This document shows, in pieces, positions 1 through 6,466 of a DNA stretch of 6,502 nt. Within the stretch, counting starts at the first letter, position 1; each line of letters starts with the position of its first letter. The stretch is from G039029935 sp039029935 (lineage in GTDB: Bacteria > Chloroflexota > Anaerolineae > Caldilineales > Caldilineaceae). The DNA lies in the NCBI GenBank assembly GCA_039029935.1, contig JBCCFC010000799.1:1-6502 (forward strand). The letters are read 5' to 3'. Under the pieces are notes generated by a model, which worked only from the letters and a program-made list of their open reading frames with translations, had not been told where the DNA came from and did no database searches. The position numbers were made by a program, and so were the translations under genes.

Positions 1-16
1 ATTTTCCATTGTTAGC

Positions 17-45
17 TCGACACGCCCACTCACCTATGCTACAAT
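17..45 (+). promoter_or_regulatory. Candidate sigma70 promoter with extended -10 for the oxidoreductase operon
   Basis: A -35 like element TCGACA (17-22, five of six to TTGACA) is followed by exactly 17 bp and then TACAAT (40-45, five of six to TATAAT). TG at 37-38, one base before the -10, makes it an extended -10. Transcription would start near 52, giving a leader of about 70 nt before the preferred ATG at 124. This is a by-eye match; no operator or riboswitch fold was recognised in the leader. Confidence 0.6.
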
Positions 46-107
46 ATCCCTAGATGCATAGACTTATACACAAATACCAAAAAAAATTTGCACATCAACA
101 TAGAGAT

Positions 108-113
108 AAGGGG
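108..113 (+). promoter_or_regulatory. Shine-Dalgarno site that decides the monooxygenase start
   Basis: AAGGGG at 108-113 lies 10 nt before the ATG at 124. The longest reading frame opens upstream with a TTG at 88, but that codon has only an A-rich stretch before it, and the ATG at 115 is too close to the site. The ATG at 124 is therefore the best start. Confidence 0.6.
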
Positions 114-123
114 AATGGGAACA

Positions 124-1785
124 ATGGCTGCTGTGATGGAACAGAACACCTCAACTCAACTTGATATGTCAATAAAATCGTTTGACGTACTCATCGTCGG
201 TGCGGGCATCTCCGGCATGTACATGCTTTACAAAATGCGCGAGCTCGGCTTTTCGACGCGTGTACTTGAAAAGGGGGGCGGGGTCGGTGGGACTTGGTAC
301 TGGAACCGCTATCCAGGTGCTCGCTGTGACACGGACACGATGGAATACTCCTACAGCTTTGATGAGGACCTGCAACAGGAATGGGAGTGGCCGGAGCGGT
401 ATCCAACACAGCCGGAAATTCTGCGTTATCTTGAGCATGTAGCGGATCGTTTTGAGTTACGCACCGATATTTCGTTTAACACACGCGTTGAGGCGGCGAC
501 CTACGATGCGGAAACGGTTCGTTGGCAGGTACGCACAGAACACGGCGACACACTCTCAGCGAAGTTTTTAATCATGGCAACGGGTTGTATATCTACACCC
601 AATACACCCCATGTCGATGGCATGGACAGTTTTACGGGCAATATCTATCACACAGGCCATTGGCCGCACGAGGGCGTTGACTTTAGTGGCAAGCGTGTCG
701 GCATCATCGGTACAGGGTCATCTGGTGTGCAGTCAATTCCGGTGATTGCCGCGCAGGCCGAGAAGCTGATTGTCTTCCAGCGCACGGCGCAGTATACGGT
801 TCCTGCACGCAATCGCTCGGTCGATCCAAAATTCGTAGCCGAAATCAAAGCCGACTATGCTGGCTTCCGTGCACGAAACCGTCTGCAACCATCAGGCCAG
901 CTATCACATATTCCACGTAACGATGTTTCTGCACTAGACGTTGACCCCGAAGAGCGTGAGCGCATCTATGAGGAACGCTGGGGATGGGGTGGATTTCCCT
1001 TTTATGGCAGTTTTAACGACATTATGCTCAACGAAGAGGCCAACAAGACAGCGGCGGAGTTTGTACGCGCCAAAATTCGCTCGATTGTCAAAGACCCTAT
1101 GATGGCAGAAAAGCTATCACCATCGCATACCATCTCCTGTAAACGTCCCGTCTTAGACAGTGGCTATCTGGAGACATTCAACCGACCGAATGTAGAGTTG
1201 GTCGATATCTATGAGGCTCCCATCCAAGAGATTACGCAAAACGGGGTACGCATAGCGAGTGATGATGAGACTACTGATTATGACGTGGACTGTATTGTCT
1301 TTGCCACTGGGTTTGATGCCATGACAGGCACATTGCTTCGTATAGACATCCAAGGCCGTGATGGTCTAACACTCCAAGAAAAGTGGTCGGCGGGGCCGCT
1401 CAACTATCTGGGGCTGTCGATTCCGGGCTTTCCCAACCTCTTCACGATTACAGGGCCAGGTAGCCCGTCCGTGCTCACCAATATGATTGTTGCCATTGAA
1501 CAGCATGTGGAGTGGGTGGCTGACTGTCTTGATTATATGCGAGCGAACAATCACCGCAGCATTGAAGCCACCGTTGAGGCGCAGGATGAATGGGTGGCAC
1601 ACGTCAATGCAACCGCCAACAAAACACTCTATCCGACCTGTTCCTCGTGGTATCTGGGTGTGAACATTCCCGGCAAGCCACGCGTCTTTATGCCGCTACC
1701 TGGATTCCCACCCTATGTGGAGAAATGTGAGGACGTTGTGGCAAATGGGTATGAGGGGTTTGTGTTGACACCCGTTTATGACTAG
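124..1785 (+). CDS. Type I Baeyer-Villiger monooxygenase (FAD- and NADPH-dependent)
   Basis: Predicted cytosolic flavoprotein that inserts one oxygen of O2 next to a carbonyl, turning a ketone into an ester or lactone. From the ATG at 124 it has 553 residues, close to the 540-550 usual for cyclohexanone and phenylacetone monooxygenases. Visible in order: FAD-binding Rossmann motif GAGISG (26-31); GGTWYWNRYPGARCD (55-69), the family's GTW...RYPGxxCD block; the Baeyer-Villiger fingerprint FxGxxxHxxxWP as FTGNIYHTGHWP (170-181); NADPH-binding GTGSSG (196-201); and ATGFD (394-398). The fingerprint separates it from plain flavin monooxygenases of the FMO and N-hydroxylase types. It is first in a run with two dehydrogenases, which could supply its ketone; this is inference. 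A TTG at 88 would add 12 residues. Substrate cannot be read from sequence. The stop is TAG. Confidence 0.93.
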   Translation: MAAVMEQNTSTQLDMSIKSFDVLIVGAGISGMYMLYKMRELGFSTRVLEKGGGVGGTWYWNRYPGARCDTDTMEYSYSFDEDLQQEWEWPERYPTQPEILRYLEHVADRFELRTDISFNTRVEAATYDAETVRWQVRTEHGDTLSAKFLIMATGCISTPNTPHVDGMDSFTGNIYHTGHWPHEGVDFSGKRVGIIGTGSSGVQSIPVIAAQAEKLIVFQRTAQYTVPARNRSVDPKFVAEIKADYAGFRARNRLQPSGQLSHIPRNDVSALDVDPEERERIYEERWGWGGFPFYGSFNDIMLNEEANKTAAEFVRAKIRSIVKDPMMAEKLSPSHTISCKRPVLDSGYLETFNRPNVELVDIYEAPIQEITQNGVRIASDDETTDYDVDCIVFATGFDAMTGTLLRIDIQGRDGLTLQEKWSAGPLNYLGLSIPGFPNLFTITGPGSPSVLTNMIVAIEQHVEWVADCLDYMRANNHRSIEATVEAQDEWVAHVNATANKTLYPTCSSWYLGVNIPGKPRVFMPLPGFPPYVEKCEDVVANGYEGFVLTPVYD

Positions 1786-1838
1786 CAGAACGCTGGGATG
1801 GGGCGTATAAATTAACACAGCTTTCAAGGGGGTAGATC

Positions 1839-2993
1839 ATGCCTGATTTCGCTCGTGCAGCCGTTATGGTACGGCCAGGAAAAATTGAGATTCAACAATT
1901 CCCGATGCCAATATTGGCAGAGGGTGCCGCCCTGCTCAAGGTCGAGATGTGTGGTATCTGTGGCACCGACAAACATACTTGGCGTGGCGAGACCAAACAG
2001 TATGCTGGTACGGAGGCTGAGACCGATACGCCATTTCCCATTATTCCCGGCCATGAAATAATCGGCACGATTGTGGAACTGAATGATCGGCAACGCCCCA
2101 GGCTCGACTTTAATGGCGAGCCGTTGCAGGTTGGTGATCGGGTTGCGCTCTGCCCCGACGTGATCTGTGGTGAATGTTACGATTGTCGTCATACCTTTGC
2201 CTATCCTTGGTGTGAGAACTTGATGGGGTATGGGAATGCCTTTTGTGCATCTGAGGCTCCACACTTGTTCGGTGGTTGGGCTGAATATATGTATATTCTC
2301 CCCAATGCATTTCTCTACAAAGTTCCCCAAGCGTTGCCCTTGCGTGTTGCCGTGATGGTCGAGTTGATGGCTGTCAGCTACAACTTGGATAAAACCAAGG
2401 AGTATTTTACGCTGGCTGGTGAAGGCTTTGCCACCGGAAGCACGGTCGTGATTCAAGGTGTTGGTCCAATGGGGATCTGTCACGTGATCAAAGCTCGCAC
2501 CATGGGTGCGGGAACCATCATTGCCACAGATCGCTCCGATTATCGGCTTGGATTAGCCCGGCAGTTTGGAGTTGATCATACCCTCAACATCACTCAAACC
2601 GAGGAAACTGAACGGGTCGAGTTTGTGCGGTCATTGACCCATGGTCGAGGTGCTGACATTGTGGTGGAGTGTGCTGGGGTGGCCGAGGCCGTCCCGGAGG
2701 GGCTGGATATGACCCGCAAAGGGGGAACATACATCGAAGCTGGGAATTTTGTTGAGACTGGCGAAGTCCGCTTAAGTCCGCACCGGCACTTTTGTGCCAA
2801 GAATATTCGGCTCATTGGTATGACCAATCATCCATTTACAGGGTATACGCCCAGTATGGAGTTGCTCCAGCGTTATGCCGATGTTTTCCCATTTGAGAAG
2901 TTTGTCACCCATGAATTCCCCTTGGCCCAAACAGAGCAGGCCATGCTCAGATCGCTGGAACCAGATTGTATGAAGGTGGTGGTTGTGCCCTAA
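1839..2993 (+). CDS. Zinc-dependent medium-chain alcohol/polyol dehydrogenase (MDR family)
   Basis: Predicted cytosolic NAD-dependent dehydrogenase of 384 residues, a normal length for sorbitol/threonine-dehydrogenase-like members. Catalytic zinc ligands are C41 in CGICGTD, H72-E73 in GHE, and probably E175 in VELMA, the place where sorbitol and threonine dehydrogenases carry a Glu. Structural zinc cysteines are C110, C113, C116 and C125. The last gap is 8 residues rather than the usual 7. The Rossmann motif is GVGPMG (207-212), and D231 after the second strand points to NAD rather than NADP. The start ATG follows AAGGGGG (1826-1832) at 6 nt. It lies 53 bp after the monooxygenase and 29 bp before the short-chain dehydrogenase, so co-transcription is likely. 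It may oxidise a secondary alcohol to the ketone used by the monooxygenase (inference). The exact substrate is not recognisable. Confidence 0.9.
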   Translation: MPDFARAAVMVRPGKIEIQQFPMPILAEGAALLKVEMCGICGTDKHTWRGETKQYAGTEAETDTPFPIIPGHEIIGTIVELNDRQRPRLDFNGEPLQVGDRVALCPDVICGECYDCRHTFAYPWCENLMGYGNAFCASEAPHLFGGWAEYMYILPNAFLYKVPQALPLRVAVMVELMAVSYNLDKTKEYFTLAGEGFATGSTVVIQGVGPMGICHVIKARTMGAGTIIATDRSDYRLGLARQFGVDHTLNITQTEETERVEFVRSLTHGRGADIVVECAGVAEAVPEGLDMTRKGGTYIEAGNFVETGEVRLSPHRHFCAKNIRLIGMTNHPFTGYTPSMELLQRYADVFPFEKFVTHEFPLAQTEQAMLRSLEPDCMKVVVVP

Positions 2994-3022
2994 TGCAACC
3001 GACTACAACAGGGGAATCATAG

Positions 3023-3796
3023 ATGATAAAAAGTTACCATAATAAGGTCGCCCTCGTCACGGGCGGCGGGTCTGGTATTGGCCGGGCAACAGCGGTGATG
3101 TTTGCGCGTGAAGGAGCCAAAGTGGTTGTGGCTGACCAGAATGTGGCAGGGTGTGAGGAGACAGTACAACTGGTGCGAGCCATGGGTGGGGAGGCGACGC
3201 CGGTCAAGGTTGATGTGCGAGAGGCGACTGAGGTGGAGGCAATGGTGCAGATTGCTGTCGATACCTATGGTCGGCTGGACTGTGCCTTTAACTCGGCCGG
3301 GATTGCGGCTGTTGCCATCGACCATGTGGCCGAGTGTGATGAAGACGACTGGATGCGCGTGATTGATATCAACCTCAAGGGCGTCTTTCTGTCCATGAAG
3401 TATGAACTGCAACAGATGACCAAACAGGGTAGCGGGGCGATTGTCAATGTCGCTTCGATTTATGGCTTGGTTGCCGAGGGCAATAAGACCTATGGTGTCT
3501 CAGCGTATGCTGCCAGTAAACATGGCGTCGTGGGGTTGACCAAAGCGGCTGCGCTTGAGTACGCCAAGTCGGGGATTCGCATCAACACTGTCTGTCCTGG
3601 ACACACAGAAACGCCGTTGATTCAGGGCATTCTGGACAATCCCGAAAAGCTAGAATGGATGACATCGCGCTATCCAATGGGTCGCTTGGGCAAACCTGCT
3701 GAGATTGCGGAGGCTGTTGTCTGGCTGTGTTCCGATGCAGCATCATTCGTGACAGGGCATATGATGTCAGTGGATGGGGGGTATGTGACACAGTAG
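3023..3796 (+). CDS. Classical short-chain dehydrogenase/reductase (FabG-like SDR)
   Basis: Predicted soluble NAD(H)-dependent oxidoreductase, 257 residues, the standard length for classical SDRs. The cofactor motif TGGGSGIG is at 13-20. D38 at the end of the second beta strand favours NAD(H). The NNAG motif reads NSAG (90-93). The catalytic tetrad is complete: N117, S145, Y162 and K166 (YAASK). PGHTETP follows and the protein ends in the family's SVDGGY signature, so it is intact. The ATG follows AGGGGA (3010-3015). It is third in the oxidoreductase run, 29 bp after the zinc dehydrogenase. Automated naming would give 3-oxoacyl-ACP reductase or glucose 1-dehydrogenase, but such labels are unreliable. 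The neighbours suggest oxidation of an alcohol or reduction of a ketone in the same catabolic route. Confidence 0.92.
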   Translation: MIKSYHNKVALVTGGGSGIGRATAVMFAREGAKVVVADQNVAGCEETVQLVRAMGGEATPVKVDVREATEVEAMVQIAVDTYGRLDCAFNSAGIAAVAIDHVAECDEDDWMRVIDINLKGVFLSMKYELQQMTKQGSGAIVNVASIYGLVAEGNKTYGVSAYAASKHGVVGLTKAAALEYAKSGIRINTVCPGHTETPLIQGILDNPEKLEWMTSRYPMGRLGKPAEIAEAVVWLCSDAASFVTGHMMSVDGGYVTQ

Positions 3797-3812
3797 GCTG
3801 GTTATTCGGCAT

Positions 3813-3820
3813 GGAGGTGA
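3813..3820 (+). promoter_or_regulatory. Near-perfect Shine-Dalgarno site of the broken fourth gene
   Basis: GGAGGTGA is fully complementary to the consensus 16S rRNA 3' end and stands 6 nt (from GGAGG) before the ATG at 3824. It fixes the true start of the disrupted gene upstream of the TGA at 3881. It also shows that the initiation signal has not decayed, so the lesions are recent or only apparent. Confidence 0.75.
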
Positions 3821-3823
3821 TTG

Positions 3824-4304
3824 ATGAATGAACTATCAAAGGTTGCACCCGCGTTTGTGGAAATGGCGCATCGCATTGTGTGATGTAGCGTGGCGACCGT
3901 GGATGCACAAAGTCGGCCGCGCTCGCGCATCTTGCACCCCATCTGGCAATGGGACGGCGAGACACTTGTGGGATGGATTGGCACAGGTCCAACACCCGTC
4001 AAACGTGCCCATTTAGAGGCCAGTCCCTATGTCTCTTGCAATTATTGGACACCCGCACAGGATACCTGTGTGGCCGAGTGCAGGGCAACGTGGGCGTTTG
4101 ATGACGAGACACGAACCACTGTTTGGAATTTATTCCTCAACGGACCGGAACCCGTCGGCTACGATCCATCCATCGTGCCAGCGTGGACTGACCCAACATG
4201 TGATGCCTTTTGCCGTGTTAAAACTAGAGCCTTGGCGATTGCGTGTGTTTCCGGGAACTGTGTTAATGGGTCAGGGTGGAGAGGTGTTGAATTGGCGAAA
4301 GTGA
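3824..4304 (+). pseudogene. Disrupted pyridoxamine-5'-phosphate-oxidase-like (FMN split-barrel) protein gene
   Basis: The reading frame begins at ATG 3824 (MNELSKVAPAFVEMAHRIV) and meets TGA at 3881-3883, codon 20. It continues in the same frame with CSVATVDAQSRPRSRILHPI, WDGETLVGWIGTGPTPVKRA and WAFDDETRTTVW. At 4208-4211 (TTTT) the frame must lose one T. It then reads AVLKLEPWRLRVFPG and GGEVLNWRK and stops at TGA 4302-4304. With both lesions repaired it is about 159 codons, normal for this small flavin-binding family. As I recall relatives, codon 20 is usually Trp, so TGG to TGA is the simplest change. Function in relatives is mostly unassigned: FMN- or F420-type redox or stress proteins. 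It is 27 bp after the SDR gene and probably in the same operon. It may be a true pseudogene or carry sequence errors. A GTG at 3890 could restart after the stop but would still hit the frameshift. Confidence 0.82.
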
Positions 4305-4305
4305 C

Positions 4306-4340
4306 ATGTGATCGTTTATTGCATGGATATACGATCACAT
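4306..4340. terminator. Hairpin between the converging operons, possible bidirectional terminator
   Basis: ATGTGATCGT (4306-4315) and ACGATCACAT (4331-4340) form a perfect 10-bp stem. After one T-T mismatch, four more pairs (one G-T) close a GCATG loop. It starts one base after the frameshift-restored stop at 4304, as expected for a 3' end of the plus-strand operon, and 74 bp beyond the end of the minus-strand permease operon. Neither side has a proper T-run, so it may be a weak terminator or an mRNA 3'-end protector. The rest of 4341-4413 shows no gene. Confidence 0.5.
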
Positions 4341-4413
4341 TTAATCATCAGATTATCCAGACTTTTATCCTCAGCAATCCCGTTGATAACGAAAGCCTGC
4401 TACGGTTGTATGT

Positions 4414-5268
4414 TTACCCTTTCAATGCCCCAAAAGTAAGTCCACTGGTGATGTATCTTTCTAAAGCCAGCCCAGCAATAATCATAGGCACGACGCTGAC
4501 CAACGCAATCGCGCTCATATTCCACCACTCAGTGTAGCCCGTCTGGCTGACCTGCATCTGCATAAAGAGTGGAATGGTGATGGATTCGGTAAAGCTGAGG
4601 GTCAAGGCCACCAGATACTCATTCCAGGCGCCAATCAACGAGAGGACAAAGACGGCCACCAATCCCGGCGCGGCCAATGGCATGGCAATGCGGAAAATAA
4701 TAATCAGGCGCGAGGCTCCATCGATCATGGCACTCTCTTCGATCTCAACGGGGAGCCCTTCAAAGAAATCACGCATGACCCAAACAATAAAAGGAATGGC
4801 TCCGCTGGTATAGACGATGATCAGGGCAAGACGGGTGTCCAATAATTGTAGCTCGCGGAACATGACCAAGAATGCCAGAATGAAGAGCGCACCGGGGAAG
4901 ATGCGTTGCGACATAAAGCCCAACACGATGGCGTTGTTGCGTCCACCATAATTAAACCGTGCCAGCCCATATCCCGCCATTGAGCCGATGACCAGTGCAA
5001 TGCCCGACGAGACAAAGGCAATGACCACACTATTCATAAAGGGTTTCATAAACCACGCAATCCGATCCACAAAGAGATAGGTCCATGCATCAAGACTGGG
5101 CTGGAAGTCCACCCAAGGTATATAAGTTGCACCACCGGCCATGTCCACTGCACGCTTAAATGAGGTAATCACCACCCAATACATGGGGAAAAATAAGATT
5201 AACGACCATAGTATCAGAATGGCATAGGAGATGGTCTTCACCAATCTATTGCTTGCCTTTATACCCAT
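4414..5268 (-). CDS. Carbohydrate ABC transporter permease, MalG/UgpE type (CUT1)
   Basis: Inner-membrane permease subunit of a binding-protein-dependent importer, 284 residues, typical for this half of the CUT1 pair. Six hydrophobic segments are visible at about 12-34, 79-101, 113-137, 147-168, 198-220 and 252-272. The first runs into the usual WVVITSFK. The EAA loop that docks to the ATPase is ESAMIDGASRLIIIFRIAMP (178-197), with the conserved D-G and the closing P. The ATG follows AAGGA (complement of 5277-5281) at 8 nt. It is downstream of the MalF-like partner, with which it would form the translocation pore. The substrate is probably a sugar, oligosaccharide or glycerol phosphate; it cannot be narrowed further without the binding protein. 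The stop is TAA. Confidence 0.93.
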   Translation of the reverse strand: MGIKASNRLVKTISYAILILWSLILFFPMYWVVITSFKRAVDMAGGATYIPWVDFQPSLDAWTYLFVDRIAWFMKPFMNSVVIAFVSSGIALVIGSMAGYGLARFNYGGRNNAIVLGFMSQRIFPGALFILAFLVMFRELQLLDTRLALIIVYTSGAIPFIVWVMRDFFEGLPVEIEESAMIDGASRLIIIFRIAMPLAAPGLVAVFVLSLIGAWNEYLVALTLSFTESITIPLFMQMQVSQTGYTEWWNMSAIALVSVVPMIIAGLALERYITSGLTFGALKG

Positions 5269-5303
5269 GTTGTCTGTCCTTTCTTCTTGCGTAATACGGG
5301 TAC

Positions 5304-5347
5304 TCAGTATTCGGTATGTCAGTACTCGGTATCTGAGATTCGGTTAT
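5304..5347. repeat. Degenerate 15-bp tandem repeat in the spacer between the permeases
   Basis: TCAGTATTCGGTAT (5304-5317) and TCAGTACTCGGTAT (5319-5332) differ at one base and are offset by 15 bp. A third, more decayed copy, TGAGATTCGGTTAT, follows at 5334-5347. It lies in the untranslated gap between two permease genes. On the minus strand there is a TATAAC (complement of 5343-5348) but no -35 at proper distance, so an internal promoter is not supported. Confidence 0.7.
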
Positions 5348-5374
5348 AGGTTGCCTACCCGCCGACAACTGCCG

Positions 5375-5399
5375 TACTGGCTACTAGCCTACTGGCTAC
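5375..5399. repeat. Second 15-bp-period repeat, TACTGGCTAC
   Basis: TACTGGCTAC occurs at 5375-5384 and identically at 5390-5399, again 15 bp apart, separated by TAGCC with an intervening near-palindrome GGCTACTAGCC. It is a different word from the 5304-5347 repeat but has the same period, in the same spacer. Confidence 0.65.
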
Positions 5400-5409
5400 A
5401 GATTACGGA

Positions 5410-5429
5410 CCACCGACCCACCGACCCAC
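5410..5429. repeat. 8-bp tandem repeat CCACCGAC
   Basis: CCACCGAC at 5410-5417 is repeated directly at 5418-5425 and followed by a partial copy CCAC (5426-5429). On the minus (transcribed) strand this reads as closely spaced runs of two to three G. It ends 13 bp beyond the stop codon of the MalF-like gene. Confidence 0.7.
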
Positions 5430-5442
5430 AGCTTACCGTTCG

Positions 5443-6381
5443 CTATGTGTTCATCGCACGTCGTGTCATTACCAAGAATGCACCGCCAAAGACCAACATA
5501 ATCAACAGCAGGAAATATGCCTGACTGCTACCAAAGGCGAGATCACCACCTTTGACGCCAATGCGATAGATTGCCAATGTCACCGATTCTGTGGATTGTC
5601 CTGGACCGCCGCCCGTCAACACCATGATGATATCGACGACTTTAAAGGCATCAATAATGCGAATCAGCAACGCCGTTACAGTGATAGGCATGATGAGCGG
5701 CAGGGTAATGCGCCAAAACGCTTGCCATGCCGTTGCACCATCCACACGCGCCGCTTCGTGCAACGTTGGTGGCACACCCTGCAGACCTGCCATCAGCATG
5801 AGAATCATAAACGAACTCCACTGCCAGACATCGATCAGGATCAGCGCGGTCATCGCCCAAAATGGGTCTGTAAACCAAGGGATGCCCTCAAAACCCAGCC
5901 AGCGGATCATCTCGTTGATGGGACCGATGTCTTCCTGAAAGAGCATCTTGCCAATGACAAAGGCGACGACAACGGGGCTGACCATCAGGGGCATGAGAAA
6001 CCATGTACGGAAAAACTTTTTGCCAGTGGTGATGTTGTTGAGACAAAGCGCAATGATCATGCCAATGATGAGTTGTAACGGGACAACGCCCAGCATAAAC
6101 ACGATGGTATTGCGCACTGTGACCCAGAAGGAGGCATTATTAATGAGCTTTTCAAAATTTTTGAAGCCGACAAATTTGGTTTCAACGCCGATGCTGAAGA
6201 GATGTAGATTGGTGAATGCCGCATAGAGCGTCCACAGAACAGGGGCGGCGAGAAGCAGCACAACGATGATCACGGCGGGAAATAGGAAGATCCAACGCCA
6301 TGTGCGGTCATGGAGTTCAAATTGAAAAAGCCCACGATTTGTGCGAGACTGGTTTGACATAGAGACAGATGAAGAACTCAT
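5443..6381 (-). CDS. Carbohydrate ABC transporter permease, MalF/UgpA type (CUT1)
   Basis: Inner-membrane permease, 312 residues, the usual length for short MalF-like proteins that lack the large periplasmic loop of E. coli MalF. A polar N-terminus of about 28 residues (SSSSVSMSNQSRTNR) precedes the first membrane segment (30-56). Further segments are at about 92-114, 126-148, 174-199, 229-250 and 285-306. The EAA loop is EAARVDGATAWQAFWRITLP (209-228), a clean match to the ATPase-docking motif. LTGGGPGQST follows, typical of the family. It pairs with the downstream MalG-like permease. The start is less sure than in the other genes: no good Shine-Dalgarno precedes the ATG at 6381 (the nearest GGGA is about 16 nt away), and a Met at residue 8 is an alternative. 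No ATPase gene is nearby, so a shared MsiK/UgpC-like ATPase encoded elsewhere is likely (inference from the family). Confidence 0.94.
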   Translation of the reverse strand: MSSSSVSMSNQSRTNRGLFQFELHDRTWRWIFLFPAVIIVVLLLAAPVLWTLYAAFTNLHLFSIGVETKFVGFKNFEKLINNASFWVTVRNTIVFMLGVVPLQLIIGMIIALCLNNITTGKKFFRTWFLMPLMVSPVVVAFVIGKMLFQEDIGPINEMIRWLGFEGIPWFTDPFWAMTALILIDVWQWSSFMILMLMAGLQGVPPTLHEAARVDGATAWQAFWRITLPLIMPITVTALLIRIIDAFKVVDIIMVLTGGGPGQSTESVTLAIYRIGVKGGDLAFGSSQAYFLLLIMLVFGGAFLVMTRRAMNT

Positions 6382-6466
6382 GTGATTTACTTTGGTCCCA
6401 TTGTGATTCGTGTGAATGGATACGTGGTTAATTGATGAGTGCTGGGGGTATGAGGTGGTTGTGCGG

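Noticed and set aside
1765..1770. Perfect TTGACA near the 3' end of the monooxygenase gene as a -35 for an internal promoter
   Set aside because: Nothing like a -10 occurs 16-18 bp downstream. The TATAAA at 1806-1811 is 35 bp away, so the match is probably chance coding sequence.
1824..2483. 219-residue open frame on the minus strand opposite the zinc dehydrogenase
   Set aside because: It lies wholly antisense to a gene with clear zinc and Rossmann motifs, shows no recognisable domain, and reads as a shadow of the coding strand.
3881..3883. TGA read as Trp (alternative genetic code) or as selenocysteine
   Set aside because: The five intact genes contain no in-frame TGA and use TGG for Trp, and the restored frame of this same gene ends at a TGA. 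The additional frameshift at 4208 favours gene decay or error. No selenocysteine insertion hairpin was recognised after the codon.
4205..4214. Programmed +1 ribosomal frameshift at GCCTTTTGCC
   Set aside because: No stop or rare codon follows the slip site in frame and no stimulatory Shine-Dalgarno was seen, and the gene also has an upstream nonsense codon. Decay or sequence error is simpler.
4308..4338. TGTGA...TCACA as a CRP/FNR-family operator
   Set aside because: The half-sites are 21 bp apart rather than 6, sit between two converging 3' ends with no promoter, and are better explained as part of the hairpin stem.
3890..4537. A 215-residue open frame on the plus strand that could be called as a novel protein
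   Set aside because: Only its first part (to about 4210) is family-like. After the TTTT run it reads out of frame, runs through the hairpin and 124 bp into the antisense of the MalG-like permease. It is an artefact of the disrupted gene.
5596..6078. 160-residue plus-strand open frame within the MalF-like gene
   Set aside because: Antisense to an intact permease with a clear EAA loop; its composition is rich in H, R and Q with no family resemblance.
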